The position numbers were made by a program, and so were the translations under genes. From Janibacter terrae NBRC 107853 (GTDB lineage Bacteria > Actinomycetota > Actinomycetes > Actinomycetales > Dermatophilaceae), in NCBI RefSeq assembly GCF_001591405.1, contig NZ_BCUV01000010.1:62001-126000 (forward strand): a stretch of DNA of 64,000 nt, given 5' to 3'. Every line of letters starts with the position of its first letter. Position 1 is the stretch's first letter. This document shows, in pieces, positions 41,698 through 50,763 of this stretch. Below the pieces are notes generated by a model. That model made no database searches. It had not been told where the DNA came from and saw nothing but the letters and a program-made list of their open reading frames with translations.

Positions 41698-42531
41698 TCA
41701 GGCGGCCGTGTCCTGCGAAGGGAGGAGGAAGTCGAGCGTCAGACGGGCAAAGAGTTCGGGATGCTCGATCATTGCCCAGTGACCGCAGCGGGGGAGGAAG
41801 ATGCCTGTCGAGTCCTCAATGAGCTGGAGAATGCCGTAGGCGAAGTCCGGGGGGCAGACCTTGTCGTCCTTGCCGTTGACAACAAGGGTCCGCGTCTTGA
41901 TCTTGGCGATCTCGTCGTGTGGATATGCCATTCCGACGTCGCGCACCCACGCCATTGTTGCCGCATAGGCTTCGCGGGTTGCTGGATCGATCGAGGCTTG
42001 GTAGCGGTAGTCGATCTGAGCGTCTGAGGCCCGATAGTCCGGGTTGGTCAACGCCGACACCACCTGGCGCATGCCTTCAGGGGTGAAGTCGTAGTTGACG
42101 ATCGTCGACAACTCGGGGCTGACAGTGTTGCTGTAGCCGGCACTGCCCATGAGGACGAGGTTGGCGACCAGATCAGGGCGCTCCATCGTCACTCCGAGCG
42201 CGGTGGCCCCGCCCATCGAGTTGCCGATGAGGTTGACGCGTTCCAGTTCGAGCGCCTCGATGAAGTCGATGAGCTGTTGATTACGCGTGTCTTGGTCGTA
42301 GGTGAATGCCGCAGGGTCGGGCTTGTCCGAGCGACCGAAACCGACGAGGTCAGGGACGATGGCTCGCATCCGCTGACCGAAAATGTCGGCCGAGCCGGTC
42401 ATCCAGTTGGACCATCCGTCGGCTCCGGCGCCGCCGCCGTGGATGAGGATCACCGGCTCACCGGTCCCCACCTCGTAGTAGTGGGTTCGGAAGGAGCCCG
42501 TCGTGATGTAACGCCCTTCGTCCATCTGCAT
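41698..42531 (-). CDS. Meta-cleavage product C-C hydrolase (BphD/HbpD-like)
   Basis: A 277-aa alpha/beta hydrolase. Oxyanion-hole HGGGAGADGWSNW, nucleophile Ser105 in GNSMGG, acid Asp222/223 in VNGKDDKVCPP and His251 in RCGHWAMIEHPE. This is the profile of hydrolases that cut 2-hydroxy-6-oxo-hexadienoates into 2-hydroxypenta-2,4-dienoate and a carboxylic acid (benzoate-type or salicylate, depending on the substrate). It is the first gene of the minus-strand operon; ATG 42531 lies 34 bp from the palindromes. Confidence 0.92.
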   Translation of the reverse strand: MQMDEGRYITTGSFRTHYYEVGTGEPVILIHGGGAGADGWSNWMTGSADIFGQRMRAIVPDLVGFGRSDKPDPAAFTYDQDTRNQQLIDFIEALELERVNLIGNSMGGATALGVTMERPDLVANLVLMGSAGYSNTVSPELSTIVNYDFTPEGMRQVVSALTNPDYRASDAQIDYRYQASIDPATREAYAATMAWVRDVGMAYPHDEIAKIKTRTLVVNGKDDKVCPPDFAYGILQLIEDSTGIFLPRCGHWAMIEHPELFARLTLDFLLPSQDTAA

Positions 42532-42565
42532 GTGTTCTGACCTCGTTGTCGTCGCTGGCTCATGT

Positions 42566-42592
42566 ATTGTTATACAATGCTATGCAGCATAG
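42566..42592. promoter_or_regulatory. Two adjacent palindromes upstream of the hydrolase operon
   Basis: ATTGT-TAT-ACAAT (42566-42578) and CTATGC-A-GCATAG (42580-42592) lie side by side. The first resembles FCD-type GntR operators (TTGTATACAA-like). On the minus strand TATAAC overlaps the first palindrome and could be a -10, so binding would block transcription of the hydrolase operon. Confidence 0.7.
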
Positions 42593-42710
42593 GGCGGCAC
42601 AGAAGAGGGCGTCAAGAGGGTCCAGGCGACAGTCACTGAAGGTGCGCGACCGATCGCCGCGGGGCGGACAGGGCAGCGGGGTCGTCGACGGTTTTGAGAC
42701 GCTGTGGGCC

Positions 42711-43337
42711 ATGAGTGACCTCGATCAGGAAGCAGATCTGGCCATCGACCTGTGTCTGGCCGCGGAGGAACGGCTCGAGGCCACGGCAGCCGCCCTCGAC
42801 GACGAGGACGTGCGGGCGCCGAGCCTGCTGCCGGGCTGGTCCGTGGGTCACGTCCTCACCCACCTCGCCCGCAACGCCGACGGGCACGCTCGTCGGGTCC
42901 GGGGCGCGCTCGACGGCACGGGTCTGGCCAAGTACGCCGGCGGGGAGGAGCAGCGGGCCGGGGAGATCGAGGACGGTTCAGGTCGACCTGCTGCCGAGAT
43001 CCTCGCCGATCTGCGCTCCAGCCAGGAGGCGCTGCGCGATGCCTTCGTCGAGGCCCAGACGCAGGGGTGGCCGTACGGGTACCTCACCGGTGGCGAGGGA
43101 TACCCCGTGACCGCCTGCCCGGCGCACCGGTTGCGTGAGGTGGAGATGCACCACGTCGACCTCGGCCTGTCCTACACCGCGGCCGACTGGCCGCAGGAGT
43201 ACGTCGCCTGGGACCTCGGTGTCCTGCTCGCCACGCTCCCGGAGCGGCTGGATGGGGAGGATCGGCAGATGCTCATGGCCTGGGTCGCCGGGCGGGGCCC
43301 GGTGGACCCGGCCTGGTCCGCGGACCCGTGGGGATGA
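42711..43337 (+). CDS. Mycothiol-dependent maleylpyruvate isomerase-family (MDMPI) protein
   Basis: A 208-aa DinB/MDMPI-fold protein. Metal-ligand candidates: His in GWSVGHVLTHLARNADGH and the Glu-X3-His of REVEMHHVDLGLSY. The family includes the gentisate-pathway isomerase, but also many thiol-dependent enzymes of unknown substrate. It is shorter than the copy at 54602, and the two share only the family pattern. ATG 42711 starts the conserved domain; the longer frame from 42546 would read through the palindromes. Confidence 0.8.
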   Translation: MSDLDQEADLAIDLCLAAEERLEATAAALDDEDVRAPSLLPGWSVGHVLTHLARNADGHARRVRGALDGTGLAKYAGGEEQRAGEIEDGSGRPAAEILADLRSSQEALRDAFVEAQTQGWPYGYLTGGEGYPVTACPAHRLREVEMHHVDLGLSYTAADWPQEYVAWDLGVLLATLPERLDGEDRQMLMAWVAGRGPVDPAWSADPWG

Positions 43338-43369
43338 CGGCGGCCCACCCCTTCGGTGGCTGAGGAGGT

Positions 43370-43455
43370 CGCGCAGCGACCGTCTCGCGACACGGCGGCA
43401 ACACCGACGAGATCACCTGCCACAACTCATCACTGATCACATCGCCACGAACCAT
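43370..43455 (-). pseudogene. N-terminal scrap of an IS5-family transposase
   Basis: ATG 43455 starts MVRGDVISDELWQVISSVLP, the typical opening of IS5-type transposases, and breaks off after about 25 codons next to the 3' end of the MDMPI gene. Confidence 0.6.
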
Positions 43456-43502
43456 GCCATCCACCCTGCGCCGCCCCACGCCCGATCATTGGCAGACACG
43501 CC

Positions 43503-44393
43503 CTAGGCCAAGGCGCGGTCGAGCGACGCCCTGCCCAGGGCCCCCCACGCAGGCTTACCTCCCGGGACTCCTCGAAGACCGTTCTGCCCCATCAACATCA
43601 GGAACAGGCTTTTCAGGAGAGCGTGACCTCGAGCTCGGCGAACCATCGCCTCATCGGCGCCCGAGTAGACGGCAAAAAATCGCTCAGCAGCGCCATCCGG
43701 TAGCAGCACCCACGCGGCAGCGATATCAGCGGCGGGATCACCGGCATGCACGCCTTCAAAATCGACAATCCCGGAGATGCTGCCGTTGTTGACCACGACG
43801 TTGGCTGGATGCAAGTCGCCGTGCACCCACACCGCAGGGCCGTCCCACGCGGGGGCCGCGGTCGCGTCATTCCAGATCTCCCGCGCCCGTGCGCCTTGCC
43901 CGTCGAGCGTCGCCGGGTCCAGAGCAGAGAAGAAGTAATCAAATCCGTCGTCGCAGTCCTTCGGATGCGCGGCCCGACCAACGGTGTCCATAGGTGCGTC
44001 CGCGGGCGCTGTCCGATGCAGCGCCTCAAGAAATCCACCGAGGGCTTCAGCTGCATCATCGGGGCGAGTGATCACGGTCTGGTCCAAGGGCAGTCCAGGA
44101 ATCCACGTCACTACCGTCCAGATCTTCGGCAACGCCCGTGATGGCACCCCCTCACGGACCGGGACGGGGATGGGCAAAGGAAGGCGCGGAGCGAGCTGCG
44201 GCAACCAAAGTCTCTCCAGAAGCTGTGACTCCGTCGTGGCGTTCATCCGCTGGACGCGAACGGCAAGATCCTCACCCAATCGCCACATTTGGTTGCCCCA
44301 CCCACCGTCGACCTCATGCAACGGTAGTTCCGCAAGATCCGGATGCTGGTCCCTCAACAGTTCACGAATGAGTTCGGGGCCGACTTCAGTCAT
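43503..44393 (-). CDS. Aminoglycoside phosphotransferase-family kinase
   Basis: A 296-aa protein with the APH catalytic loop VWVHGDLHPANVVV and the metal-binding IVDFEGVHAGDPAAD, plus the N-terminal glycine-poor loop (GGWGNQMWRLGEDLAVRVQR). The family phosphorylates aminoglycosides, macrolides, choline-like compounds or sugars; the substrate cannot be read here. ATG 44393 is preferred over TTG 44402. Confidence 0.85.
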   Translation of the reverse strand: MTEVGPELIRELLRDQHPDLAELPLHEVDGGWGNQMWRLGEDLAVRVQRMNATTESQLLERLWLPQLAPRLPLPIPVPVREGVPSRALPKIWTVVTWIPGLPLDQTVITRPDDAAEALGGFLEALHRTAPADAPMDTVGRAAHPKDCDDGFDYFFSALDPATLDGQGARAREIWNDATAAPAWDGPAVWVHGDLHPANVVVNNGSISGIVDFEGVHAGDPAADIAAAWVLLPDGAAERFFAVYSGADEAMVRRARGHALLKSLFLMLMGQNGLRGVPGGKPAWGALGRASLDRALA

Positions 44394-44846
44394 GCCCAGC
44401 AACCTACGCGAAGGTCGGGTCGATCAGAATCCTCTCCAAACGCACGCGCAGAATCCTCCGATCGTCGGGAAGCGTGATCAGAATTCACCAGTGCCAGACA
44501 ACAGGACTCCTGACCGCGCCAGATACCCGCCAGGGCTGAATATCAACGAGCCATCGGCCTTTGACAGTCAGTAGCGCCGACCACCTTGGCTGGACGCGAC
44601 ATCATGCCGCACGGCCTCATCGGCGGAGTGCGCCCAACCAGAATCTTCGTATCTTAGATAGAAATCGCGTTGCTCCAATTTTGAGCGCTTCTCGACATGG
44701 GCCGCCTGTGCGATGAACGGTCATTGCCATCGCAGTGTCGCATTTGACGATCGTCAACGCACACACACTGGTGCTCGGCATGGGGACGGTTCCCTGGGTA
44801 GCGCGGAACATGTAAGGCGAGGGTGCAGATCCGGGCCCGTGGCACG
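44394..44846. other. Divergent intergenic stretch without a supported gene
   Basis: About 450 bp between two divergent genes. Its composition is AT-richer around 44640-44680 (a candidate promoter zone), and short ORFs show no motif. No IS ends recognised. Confidence 0.4.
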
Positions 44847-45980
44847 ATGAATGGGGTGGTCCCCACATCGTCTCCAGCCAACCGTGCTGCGCTCTGGATC
44901 GTAAGCGTGCTCATCGTGGGGTTGGGAGTGAGCTGGATATCGTCGGCCACACAGGCCAAGTGGTGGATTGTCCTGCTAGTTGCCGTGCTGACGGTCGTCA
45001 TCATGCTGACCTTGCCCGGCGGGTTCTTCAGTCGTTCCACCGGCGGTTATGGGCCGACCCCCTTGGGTCGAGGCGTCTCCATCGTCCTGCTCAGCGCCTA
45101 TATAGGGTCTGCTCCATTATTGGCAAATGTGGACAACATCGCCTTGAGTCTCGGGTCCATCGCTCTCCTGTGGTTAGCCGCCGTCCTGATGACATGGCGA
45201 TCACTTCGGACCCAAGCACACATAGGCGACGTAGCGACGGGGGTCGCGTGCCTGCTGCTCGGCATCTCGATCCTGCTGCTCGGGGTCACGACCCTCATCA
45301 ACGGCACCCCCCTGGACGGGGTCGCGTACCTGCTGCTCGGTACCGCGAGCATGCTGTTCGGGGTCGCTGCCCTCATCAACGTCGGCCCCTTGGAGGGGGT
45401 CTCCGTCCTACTGGTCGGGGTCGCAGTCCTGCTGCTCGGATTCGGGGACCTCGACCGCGACCCCCTGCTTGGGGTCGCACTCCTGCTCTTCGCCGCCGCG
45501 CCCCTGGTGGTCGGAGTCAGGGGCCTCATCAACGGCGCCGGCGCCACCACGGTCCGGGCCACGGCCCGGCCACTCGGAGGCGTGCTCCTGCTACTCGGTG
45601 CCGCGAGCATGCTGTTCGGGGTCGCGGGTCTCATCAACGGCGCCGCCTTGGAGGGGGTCGCGCTCCTGCTGTTCGGCGTCGGGACCGTGTTGTTGGGGGT
45701 CGCGGCCCCCATCAACGGCACCACCCTGCTCAACATCGCGCTCCTGCCGCTCGGGGTGGCAGGCACGCTCTTTGGAGTCGCGGCCCTCATCAACGGCACC
45801 ACCCTGCTCGGCGTCGCCATCCTGCTGCTTGGTGCCGGGGCACTGCTGTTCGCGACCACGCTTCTTCCAGTCGACTACAGTCCGGCACGCTTCGCACACA
45901 TCGGTCGGCGACTCCTCCAACGCGACCCTTCCAACGAACATTCTCGCCCCGACGCGAGTGAGACACCTCAAGACCTCTGA
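44847..45980 (+). CDS. Membrane protein built of tandem approx. 24-residue repeats
   Basis: A 377-aa hydrophobic protein. From about residue 130 to 345 it repeats a unit of the form GVAxLLLGxAxxLLGVAxLI followed by NGTxL; NG or NGA/NGT recurs at nearly equal spacing about eight times. At DNA level the repeats are visible as recurring GGGGTCGC and CTCATCAACGGC. Residues 1-100 hold ordinary membrane helices. GTG 44823 is an alternative start. No known function; it could be a repeat-generated integral membrane scaffold. Confidence 0.7.
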   Translation: MNGVVPTSSPANRAALWIVSVLIVGLGVSWISSATQAKWWIVLLVAVLTVVIMLTLPGGFFSRSTGGYGPTPLGRGVSIVLLSAYIGSAPLLANVDNIALSLGSIALLWLAAVLMTWRSLRTQAHIGDVATGVACLLLGISILLLGVTTLINGTPLDGVAYLLLGTASMLFGVAALINVGPLEGVSVLLVGVAVLLLGFGDLDRDPLLGVALLLFAAAPLVVGVRGLINGAGATTVRATARPLGGVLLLLGAASMLFGVAGLINGAALEGVALLLFGVGTVLLGVAAPINGTTLLNIALLPLGVAGTLFGVAALINGTTLLGVAILLLGAGALLFATTLLPVDYSPARFAHIGRRLLQRDPSNEHSRPDASETPQDL

Positions 45981-46016
45981 CGCCCGCTCAAGGCCCAGTA
46001 CTGCTCTGTTGGAGGT

Positions 46017-47240
46017 CTAGAAAAGTCCTGACTGCTCCGCGGTCTCGGCCTGTCGCTTGGCTTCGATGTACGGACGTAGCATCGGCGGCAATGCTGGGCC
46101 TTTACCCTTAAGCAGGTCAGCGATGGTCACATGCTGGAGGCGTGGGAACGCCTGCCCGTTGGCTGGGTGGGTGTAGACCCCTCCGTGAGCGATAGCGTCA
46201 TTTACCCCCTTCGTCGCCGGAGCCAACGTCACGAGGATGCCCATCTCAGCCTTCTGCGCGGTCAATGTGCCGTCGAGGTCGCGCACCATCGAGGGGGTAA
46301 TGGTCTTCCCCCCCTTGATGGAGACGAGAACGCGGCCGACATTCTTGCCCTTGGAATCGAGGAGGAAACGCCCAACACCGTCAACACCCTTGTCCCCTAC
46401 CTGCTTCTGGTTCGGCTGAGCCGCCACCAACGTGACCGCCCAACGTTCGAATTCGAACGCTGACTTCGTGAACATCGCCTGGGCAGCCCCGAGGTCCTGA
46501 GGGATGCCGTTGGTCGTGAACGTGTCTCGTATCGAGTCGCCGAAGGTGTGCTGGAGTCGCTTGATGATGAGGTCGATTGAGATGTACGTGATGTCGATCC
46601 CGATCCACCGTCGCCCCAAGTTCTGCGCCGCGTCGACGGTGGTCCCGCATCCGCAGAACGGGTCAAGGACTACGTCACCGGGGTTGCTGCTGGCTTCGAT
46701 GATCCTCTCCATGAGTGCCAGTGGTTTCTGAGTCGGGTACCCGAGACGTTCGGCAGCTTGGGAGTTCAGCGGGCGGATATCTGGCCAGATGTCGGCAAGC
46801 GGCATGCCCGCTGCGTCCTCTACGAAGAACTTGAGCCGGGGGGTTCCCCTCGAGGTCCAGTAGATGTATCCCGCTTCGTCGAGCTGATCGAGCTTCTCCT
46901 GCGTCGTTGCTCCCGCTGTGACGATTCCTTGGTCAACGAGGTACTTCGGCAACGCCCAATGCCGATTGATCGAGGTGGGGTTAACCTCTCGCCATGGCTT
47001 ACCGCTGTCGCCCGTCCTCGTGTCCGGGCCGGTCAGGCTGATGTCTTGGAACCGCCGACCTGAGTCGTCGGTCTTGGCGAACTTGGTGTCGAGGTAGTCC
47101 TCCTCGTACGGTCCGTACTTCTGGTTCCAGGTGTAGGCGGCTGACTTGCTGTACATCAACACCACGTCGTGCAAGGGCGCGTACCGCTTCGCCGACCCAT
47201 GCGCCCCGGTTCGCTTCCAGATAATTTCGTTCCGGAAGAA
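46017..47240 (-). pseudogene. 5'-truncated DNA methyltransferase with C-terminal restriction-like domain
   Basis: The frame enters from the IS3 end at 47240 (RNEIIWKRTGAHGSAKRYAP) and continues to 46017. It has the N4/N6 methylase S-adenosylmethionine motif VVLDPFCGCGTTVDAAQNLG (motif I), and GYPTQKPLALMERIIEASS before it. After about residue 215 follows a second domain (KGVDGVGRFLLDSKGKNVGR, then VLVSIKGGKTITPSMVRDLD), like Mrr/restriction-endonuclease-type folds. The N-terminus with the catalytic DPPY-type motif is missing, so the enzyme should be dead. Confidence 0.8.
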
Positions 47241-47273
47241 GGGGACTGCTGCACGAACGGGTGACAGGTTGGG

Positions 47274-48176
47274 TCACGCAGCCTGAGTGGCGGGCGTGGT
47301 CATGATGGCTTCGTATTCAACAGGGGTCAATCGTCCGAGGCCGGCCTGGCGTCGGCGTCGGTGGTAGGTCCTCTCGATCCAGGTCACGATCGCGATCCGG
47401 AGCTCCTCGCGGGTGGCCCAGGCGCGGCGGTCGAGGACGTTCTTTTGGAGCAGTGAGAAGAAGCTCTCCATGGCCGCGTTGTCCCCGGCCGCACCGACGC
47501 GGCCCATGGATCCGACCATGCCGTGCCGGTTGAGTGCGTGGACGAATTTCCTGCTTCGAAATTGCGATCCTCTGTCCGTGTGAACCACACAGCCGGCCAC
47601 GTCGCCGCGCCTGGCGACCGCGTTGTTCAGCGCCGCGACCGCCAGTCGCGACTTCATCCTCGAGTCGATCGAGTAGCCCACGATCCGGTTGGAGTAGACG
47701 TCCTTCATCGCGCAGACGTAGAGCTTGCCTTCCGCGGTCCAATGCTCCGTGATGTCCGACAGCCACAACTCGTTCGCGGCATCAGCCTTGAACTCGTGCC
47801 GGACGACGCCGTGCTTGTCGACCACGGCGCACAGGTCGTCGTGGACCGGTGGACCGGGCTTCTTCGCCTTGCCGTGCTTGGGCTTGCCGAACACCGACCA
47901 CCACCCCAGCTGGGAACAGATCCGCCACGCGGTCCGCTCCGCCATCGCCTCACCTGCGATAGCGGCCTCGTCGACCAGGAACCGATACCCGAACTCCGGG
48001 TCGTCCTTGTGGGCGTCGAACAGCGCGTTGGCGCGGTAGGCCTCGACCAGTTCTGCGTCGGTGACCGGCGCCTGGAGCCAGCGGTAGTAGGGCTGGCGAG
48101 CGATCTTGAGTACCCGGCACGTCACCGTGACGGGGATCCCGTCGACGGCCAGCTCGCGGACGAGCGGGTACATCAT
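47274..48176 (-). CDS. IS3-family transposase OrfB
   Basis: A 300-aa protein starting at ATG 48176, overlapping the OrfA stop. HTH_21 region (REL, CRVLKIARQPYYRWLQAP) and rve core with DDE residues in WLSDITEHWTAEGKLYVCAM, GCVVHTDRGSQFRS and NAAMESFFSLLQKNVLDRR. Intact. Confidence 0.92.
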   Translation of the reverse strand: MMYPLVRELAVDGIPVTVTCRVLKIARQPYYRWLQAPVTDAELVEAYRANALFDAHKDDPEFGYRFLVDEAAIAGEAMAERTAWRICSQLGWWSVFGKPKHGKAKKPGPPVHDDLCAVVDKHGVVRHEFKADAANELWLSDITEHWTAEGKLYVCAMKDVYSNRIVGYSIDSRMKSRLAVAALNNAVARRGDVAGCVVHTDRGSQFRSRKFVHALNRHGMVGSMGRVGAAGDNAAMESFFSLLQKNVLDRRAWATREELRIAIVTWIERTYHRRRRQAGLGRLTPVEYEAIMTTPATQAA

Positions 48177-48466
48177 TTTCCCGGCAGATTGGCCTGCGAC
48201 AAGTAGGCAGCCGCCCGGCGCAGCACCTCGACTTCTTGCTCGAGGAGCCGGTTGCGCCGCTTCAACTCGCGTAGCTGGGCGTTCTGGTCCTCGGTCATCC
48301 CGGGCTTGGTGCCGTCTTCGACGTCGGCGGCGCGCATCCAGGAGTTCAACGTGGTCTGGTGGATCCCGAAGTCCTTCGCGATCTGCTCCAGCGGGGTCTT
48401 CGGATCCCGGCTCCTGGCGACACGAACAACGTCGTCACGGAACTCGCGGGGGTAGGGCTTGGGCAC
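48173..48466 (-). CDS. IS3-family transposase OrfA
   Basis: A 97-aa protein: MPKPYPREFRDDVVRVARSR, HTH with LEQIAKDFGIHQTTLNSWMR and a leucine-zipper end (LRELKRRNRLLEQEVEVLRR). The stop overlaps the OrfB start. Confidence 0.92.
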   Translation of the reverse strand: MPKPYPREFRDDVVRVARSRDPKTPLEQIAKDFGIHQTTLNSWMRAADVEDGTKPGMTEDQNAQLRELKRRNRLLEQEVEVLRRAAAYLSQANLPGK

Positions 48467-48797
48467 AGCGACATCCTCTCAAGCCTGCCCGTCGGGCAAG
48501 CCAGTTCAGTTGTCACCTATTCGTGCAGCAGTCCCCTTGATTGCCGTCAGCCCGCAGAAGTTGCCGTCGCTACGCACGCGAGCAGGCGGGCTCTTGCCCT
48601 ACCTCAAGCTTCCATTTTCCGGAGACGCAATCAAAGCGGTGAGGGTCGGACCAAGCAGTGCGCCTCGGCAGGGAACTGCAGTCGAGAAGCTCCTCGCGGG
48701 GCAGGGGCTGGACGCTGATGTATCCACCTCAAGTGCGCCCTACCGACACCGCTAGAGCCAGCGCCCGGCAGCAAACTCGACCCGGCCCACTGTCGTC

Positions 48798-49520
48798 TTA
48801 TTCCGGTTCCTGGAAACCTGACCGCGGCCGGAAACTAAACGTCGGGACGTCGTGCCCACCCGCGCGTATCGCTACGCCATCCCAGAACTTGTCAGGAACG
48901 TCCGACTGCCACCGCGGGGACTCAAGCGACTTCAATGCGCCGGTGCTACTCCCCGTCCACAGCTTCTTAGTTCCAAACAGCCCGAGCTTGACCCCACCAA
49001 GCCCAGCTATGTCATTGGTCGTGGCGACGAACCCTGATGTGGTCAGTACGTAGTACCACCGACGGAAACTACGCTCGCCGGAGTTTTCTTTTACGAAGAG
49101 CACGGCCCAGCCCAGCCCGACTTCGACGAACGTGGCATCGGGTAGCCCCCCACCGGGAGTCTTGCGCCGACGCACAGCTGGCGCACCACGCGGGATCGGC
49201 GGTCGGGCAGAAGACCCCTGGCGCTTCCTCCCAACCTCCTCGTAGAGCGTGATCTCCGGGGCGTTGCCGGAACTTCGCAAGAACTCACTAGCCTTCAACA
49301 ACCGCGCATGCAGCGGACCGGACACGAACGCCGCACTCGCCTGCTGCGCTTGCTGTTCAACATCGATCCTGCGCTGACCCTCAACTCTCTCAGCAGCCTG
49401 TCGCCCAATTTCCCTCTTGCGGGCACGGTCCCGCATTTCATCTTCGAAAGATCCGACCATGCCAGCGAGGCTAAAGGTCTCGAGGACCCTAGGGCAGACC
49501 TCGACCGGGTTGCTGCTCAC
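48798..49520 (-). CDS. Hypothetical protein
   Basis: A 240-aa protein with no recognised domain. Residues 20-75 are a charged, probably coiled-coil helix (FEDEMRDRARKREIGRQAAE); the C-terminal half is beta-rich with many aromatics (RRWYYVLTTSGFVATTNDIA). Codon use looks like a real gene. It may belong with the truncated methyltransferase as part of a former restriction or defence locus, but nothing in its sequence shows that. The 260 bp between it and the IS3 hold no gene. Confidence 0.5.
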   Translation of the reverse strand: MSSNPVEVCPRVLETFSLAGMVGSFEDEMRDRARKREIGRQAAERVEGQRRIDVEQQAQQASAAFVSGPLHARLLKASEFLRSSGNAPEITLYEEVGRKRQGSSARPPIPRGAPAVRRRKTPGGGLPDATFVEVGLGWAVLFVKENSGERSFRRWYYVLTTSGFVATTNDIAGLGGVKLGLFGTKKLWTGSSTGALKSLESPRWQSDVPDKFWDGVAIRAGGHDVPTFSFRPRSGFQEPE

Positions 49521-49606
49521 TGACGTCTGTCACTGAGCCGAGGGTAATGCGGTGACGATCCTGTGCCGGACCGCCACCGGACGGACCTGACCGGTCTCGT
49601 TCATTG

Positions 49607-50200
49607 CTAGAGACCAAATGCTCCGCCGGTGACGAGGATGACGATGCCGAGGCCGATGAGGACGATGGGGAACAGGATGTGTTCCCAGCGTTCGAGGATT
49701 TCAGCGATTGGTGGGCGGGTGGCGACGAATTTGGCGAGTGCGACCAAGACGGCGACCAGCGCGAGGAAGACGATGCAGTAGGCGACGACCGCTAGGGGAT
49801 CCACGCTGAGGAAGACGGGGGTGTAGACGCCGATGTTGTCTCCGCCGTTGGCGAAGGTGACACCGGCGACGGTCCACGCGCCGATCTTCTTGCCAGCGAC
49901 CTTCGCGTCGTCATCATCATCGTCGCCGCGCCAGGCGTTCCATGCAGCCCAGAGACCGAGGATGAGGGGAATGAGCCCGAAGTAGGGAATGGCCTCGGAG
50001 GGCAGGAAGGCGCCGGCTCCGATGGTCACCAGCACTGCCGCGCCGAGGATGCCAGCGAACCCGAGGTACTGGCCGACCAGGATGCGGGTGGTGGTGCCGC
50101 GCTGGCCCGCGCCTCGAGCGAAGAAGAGTGACAGCACGATGATGTCGTCGATGTTGGTGGCCATGAACAGGCCGATGGCCTGGAGTGTCGTGGTGAGCAT
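49607..50200 (-). CDS. cadD: CadD-family cadmium-resistance transporter
   Basis: A 197-aa membrane protein of the LysE superfamily. Two related motifs, ATNIDDIIVLSLFFARG (N-terminal) and FANGGDNIGVYTPVF (middle), are the CadD signature, with about five or six helices and an Asp-rich cytoplasmic loop (RGDDDDDDAKVAG). It is coupled to the CmtR-like regulator by an ATGA overlap, so metal-induced expression is expected. Confidence 0.88.
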   Translation of the reverse strand: MLTTTLQAIGLFMATNIDDIIVLSLFFARGAGQRGTTTRILVGQYLGFAGILGAAVLVTIGAGAFLPSEAIPYFGLIPLILGLWAAWNAWRGDDDDDDAKVAGKKIGAWTVAGVTFANGGDNIGVYTPVFLSVDPLAVVAYCIVFLALVAVLVALAKFVATRPPIAEILERWEHILFPIVLIGLGIVILVTGGAFGL

Positions 50201-50559
50201 CAGGCGTCCACCTCTCCTGCGCAGCAGTCCGGGACCAAGCAGCCTGGATCGATGCATGGGGAGCTTTCGTCGACAGCCAGGGTGATGTCGACCAGCGCCG
50301 CCAGTGCCTGTGCGAGATGTGAGTCGACGATTTCATAGCGGGTCCTGCGGCCCTCGTGCTCAGCAATTACGATGCCGCAGTCGCGCAGGCAGGCCAAGTG
50401 GTTGGACACGTTCGAGCGAGTCAGGTCCAGGTCCCGGGCCAGCTCTGCCGGGTAGGCGGGACTGTCGAGCAGGGTCAGGAGGATCTGGGATCTGGTCGGG
50501 TCGGCCAGTGCACGGCCAAGACGGTGCATCGCGTCCAGCCGGGTATTAATGGTCAGCAT
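50200..50559 (-). CDS. cmtR: CmtR-like ArsR/SmtB metal-sensing repressor
   Basis: A 119-aa winged-helix repressor. The recognition region SNVSNHLACLRDCGIV has the two Cys residues four apart that bind Cd/Pb in mycobacterial CmtR, and the C-terminal tail adds further Cys (CIDPGCLVPDCC). It should repress its own operon and release on Cd(II) or Pb(II). A perfect 8-bp inverted repeat lies across its start. Confidence 0.9.
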   Translation of the reverse strand: MLTINTRLDAMHRLGRALADPTRSQILLTLLDSPAYPAELARDLDLTRSNVSNHLACLRDCGIVIAEHEGRRTRYEIVDSHLAQALAALVDITLAVDESSPCIDPGCLVPDCCAGEVDA

Positions 50560-50583
50560 CTGGTGAACTATACAGCAGATGCT
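50555..50583. promoter_or_regulatory. Inverted repeat at the cmtR start, candidate operator
   Basis: AGCATCTG (50555-50562) and CAGATGCT (50576-50583), perfect arms with a 13-nt AT-richer spacer. It spans the start codon region of cmtR, suitable for autorepression. Downstream, 50584-50763 has no gene. Confidence 0.55.
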
Positions 50584-50763
50584 GAATGATCTAGGCCCGA
50601 AGCGGATGAAGGTGCTTGCACGGCAAAATCGTCAATTGCGGCACCTCAACGTACGGCTCGGTGACGTTCGTATTCGAGCCGCCTCGTCGAGTCTCGCCAG
50701 ACGGCCCAAAATCCGGCTCGAAACTGATGGCTCAGAAGTAGAGTGGCCCGAAAGCCGTCGGTT

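Larger units (their letters stand above)
47241..48536 (-). mobile_element. IS3-family insertion sequence
   Basis: Left end GGGGACTGCTGCACGAACGG (47241-47260) matches the right end read on the minus strand (GGGGACTGCTGCACGAATAG, ending at 48536). It contains orfA and orfB. No matching target duplication is seen, and the methyltransferase does not resume beyond 48536, so a deletion accompanied or followed insertion. Confidence 0.88.
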
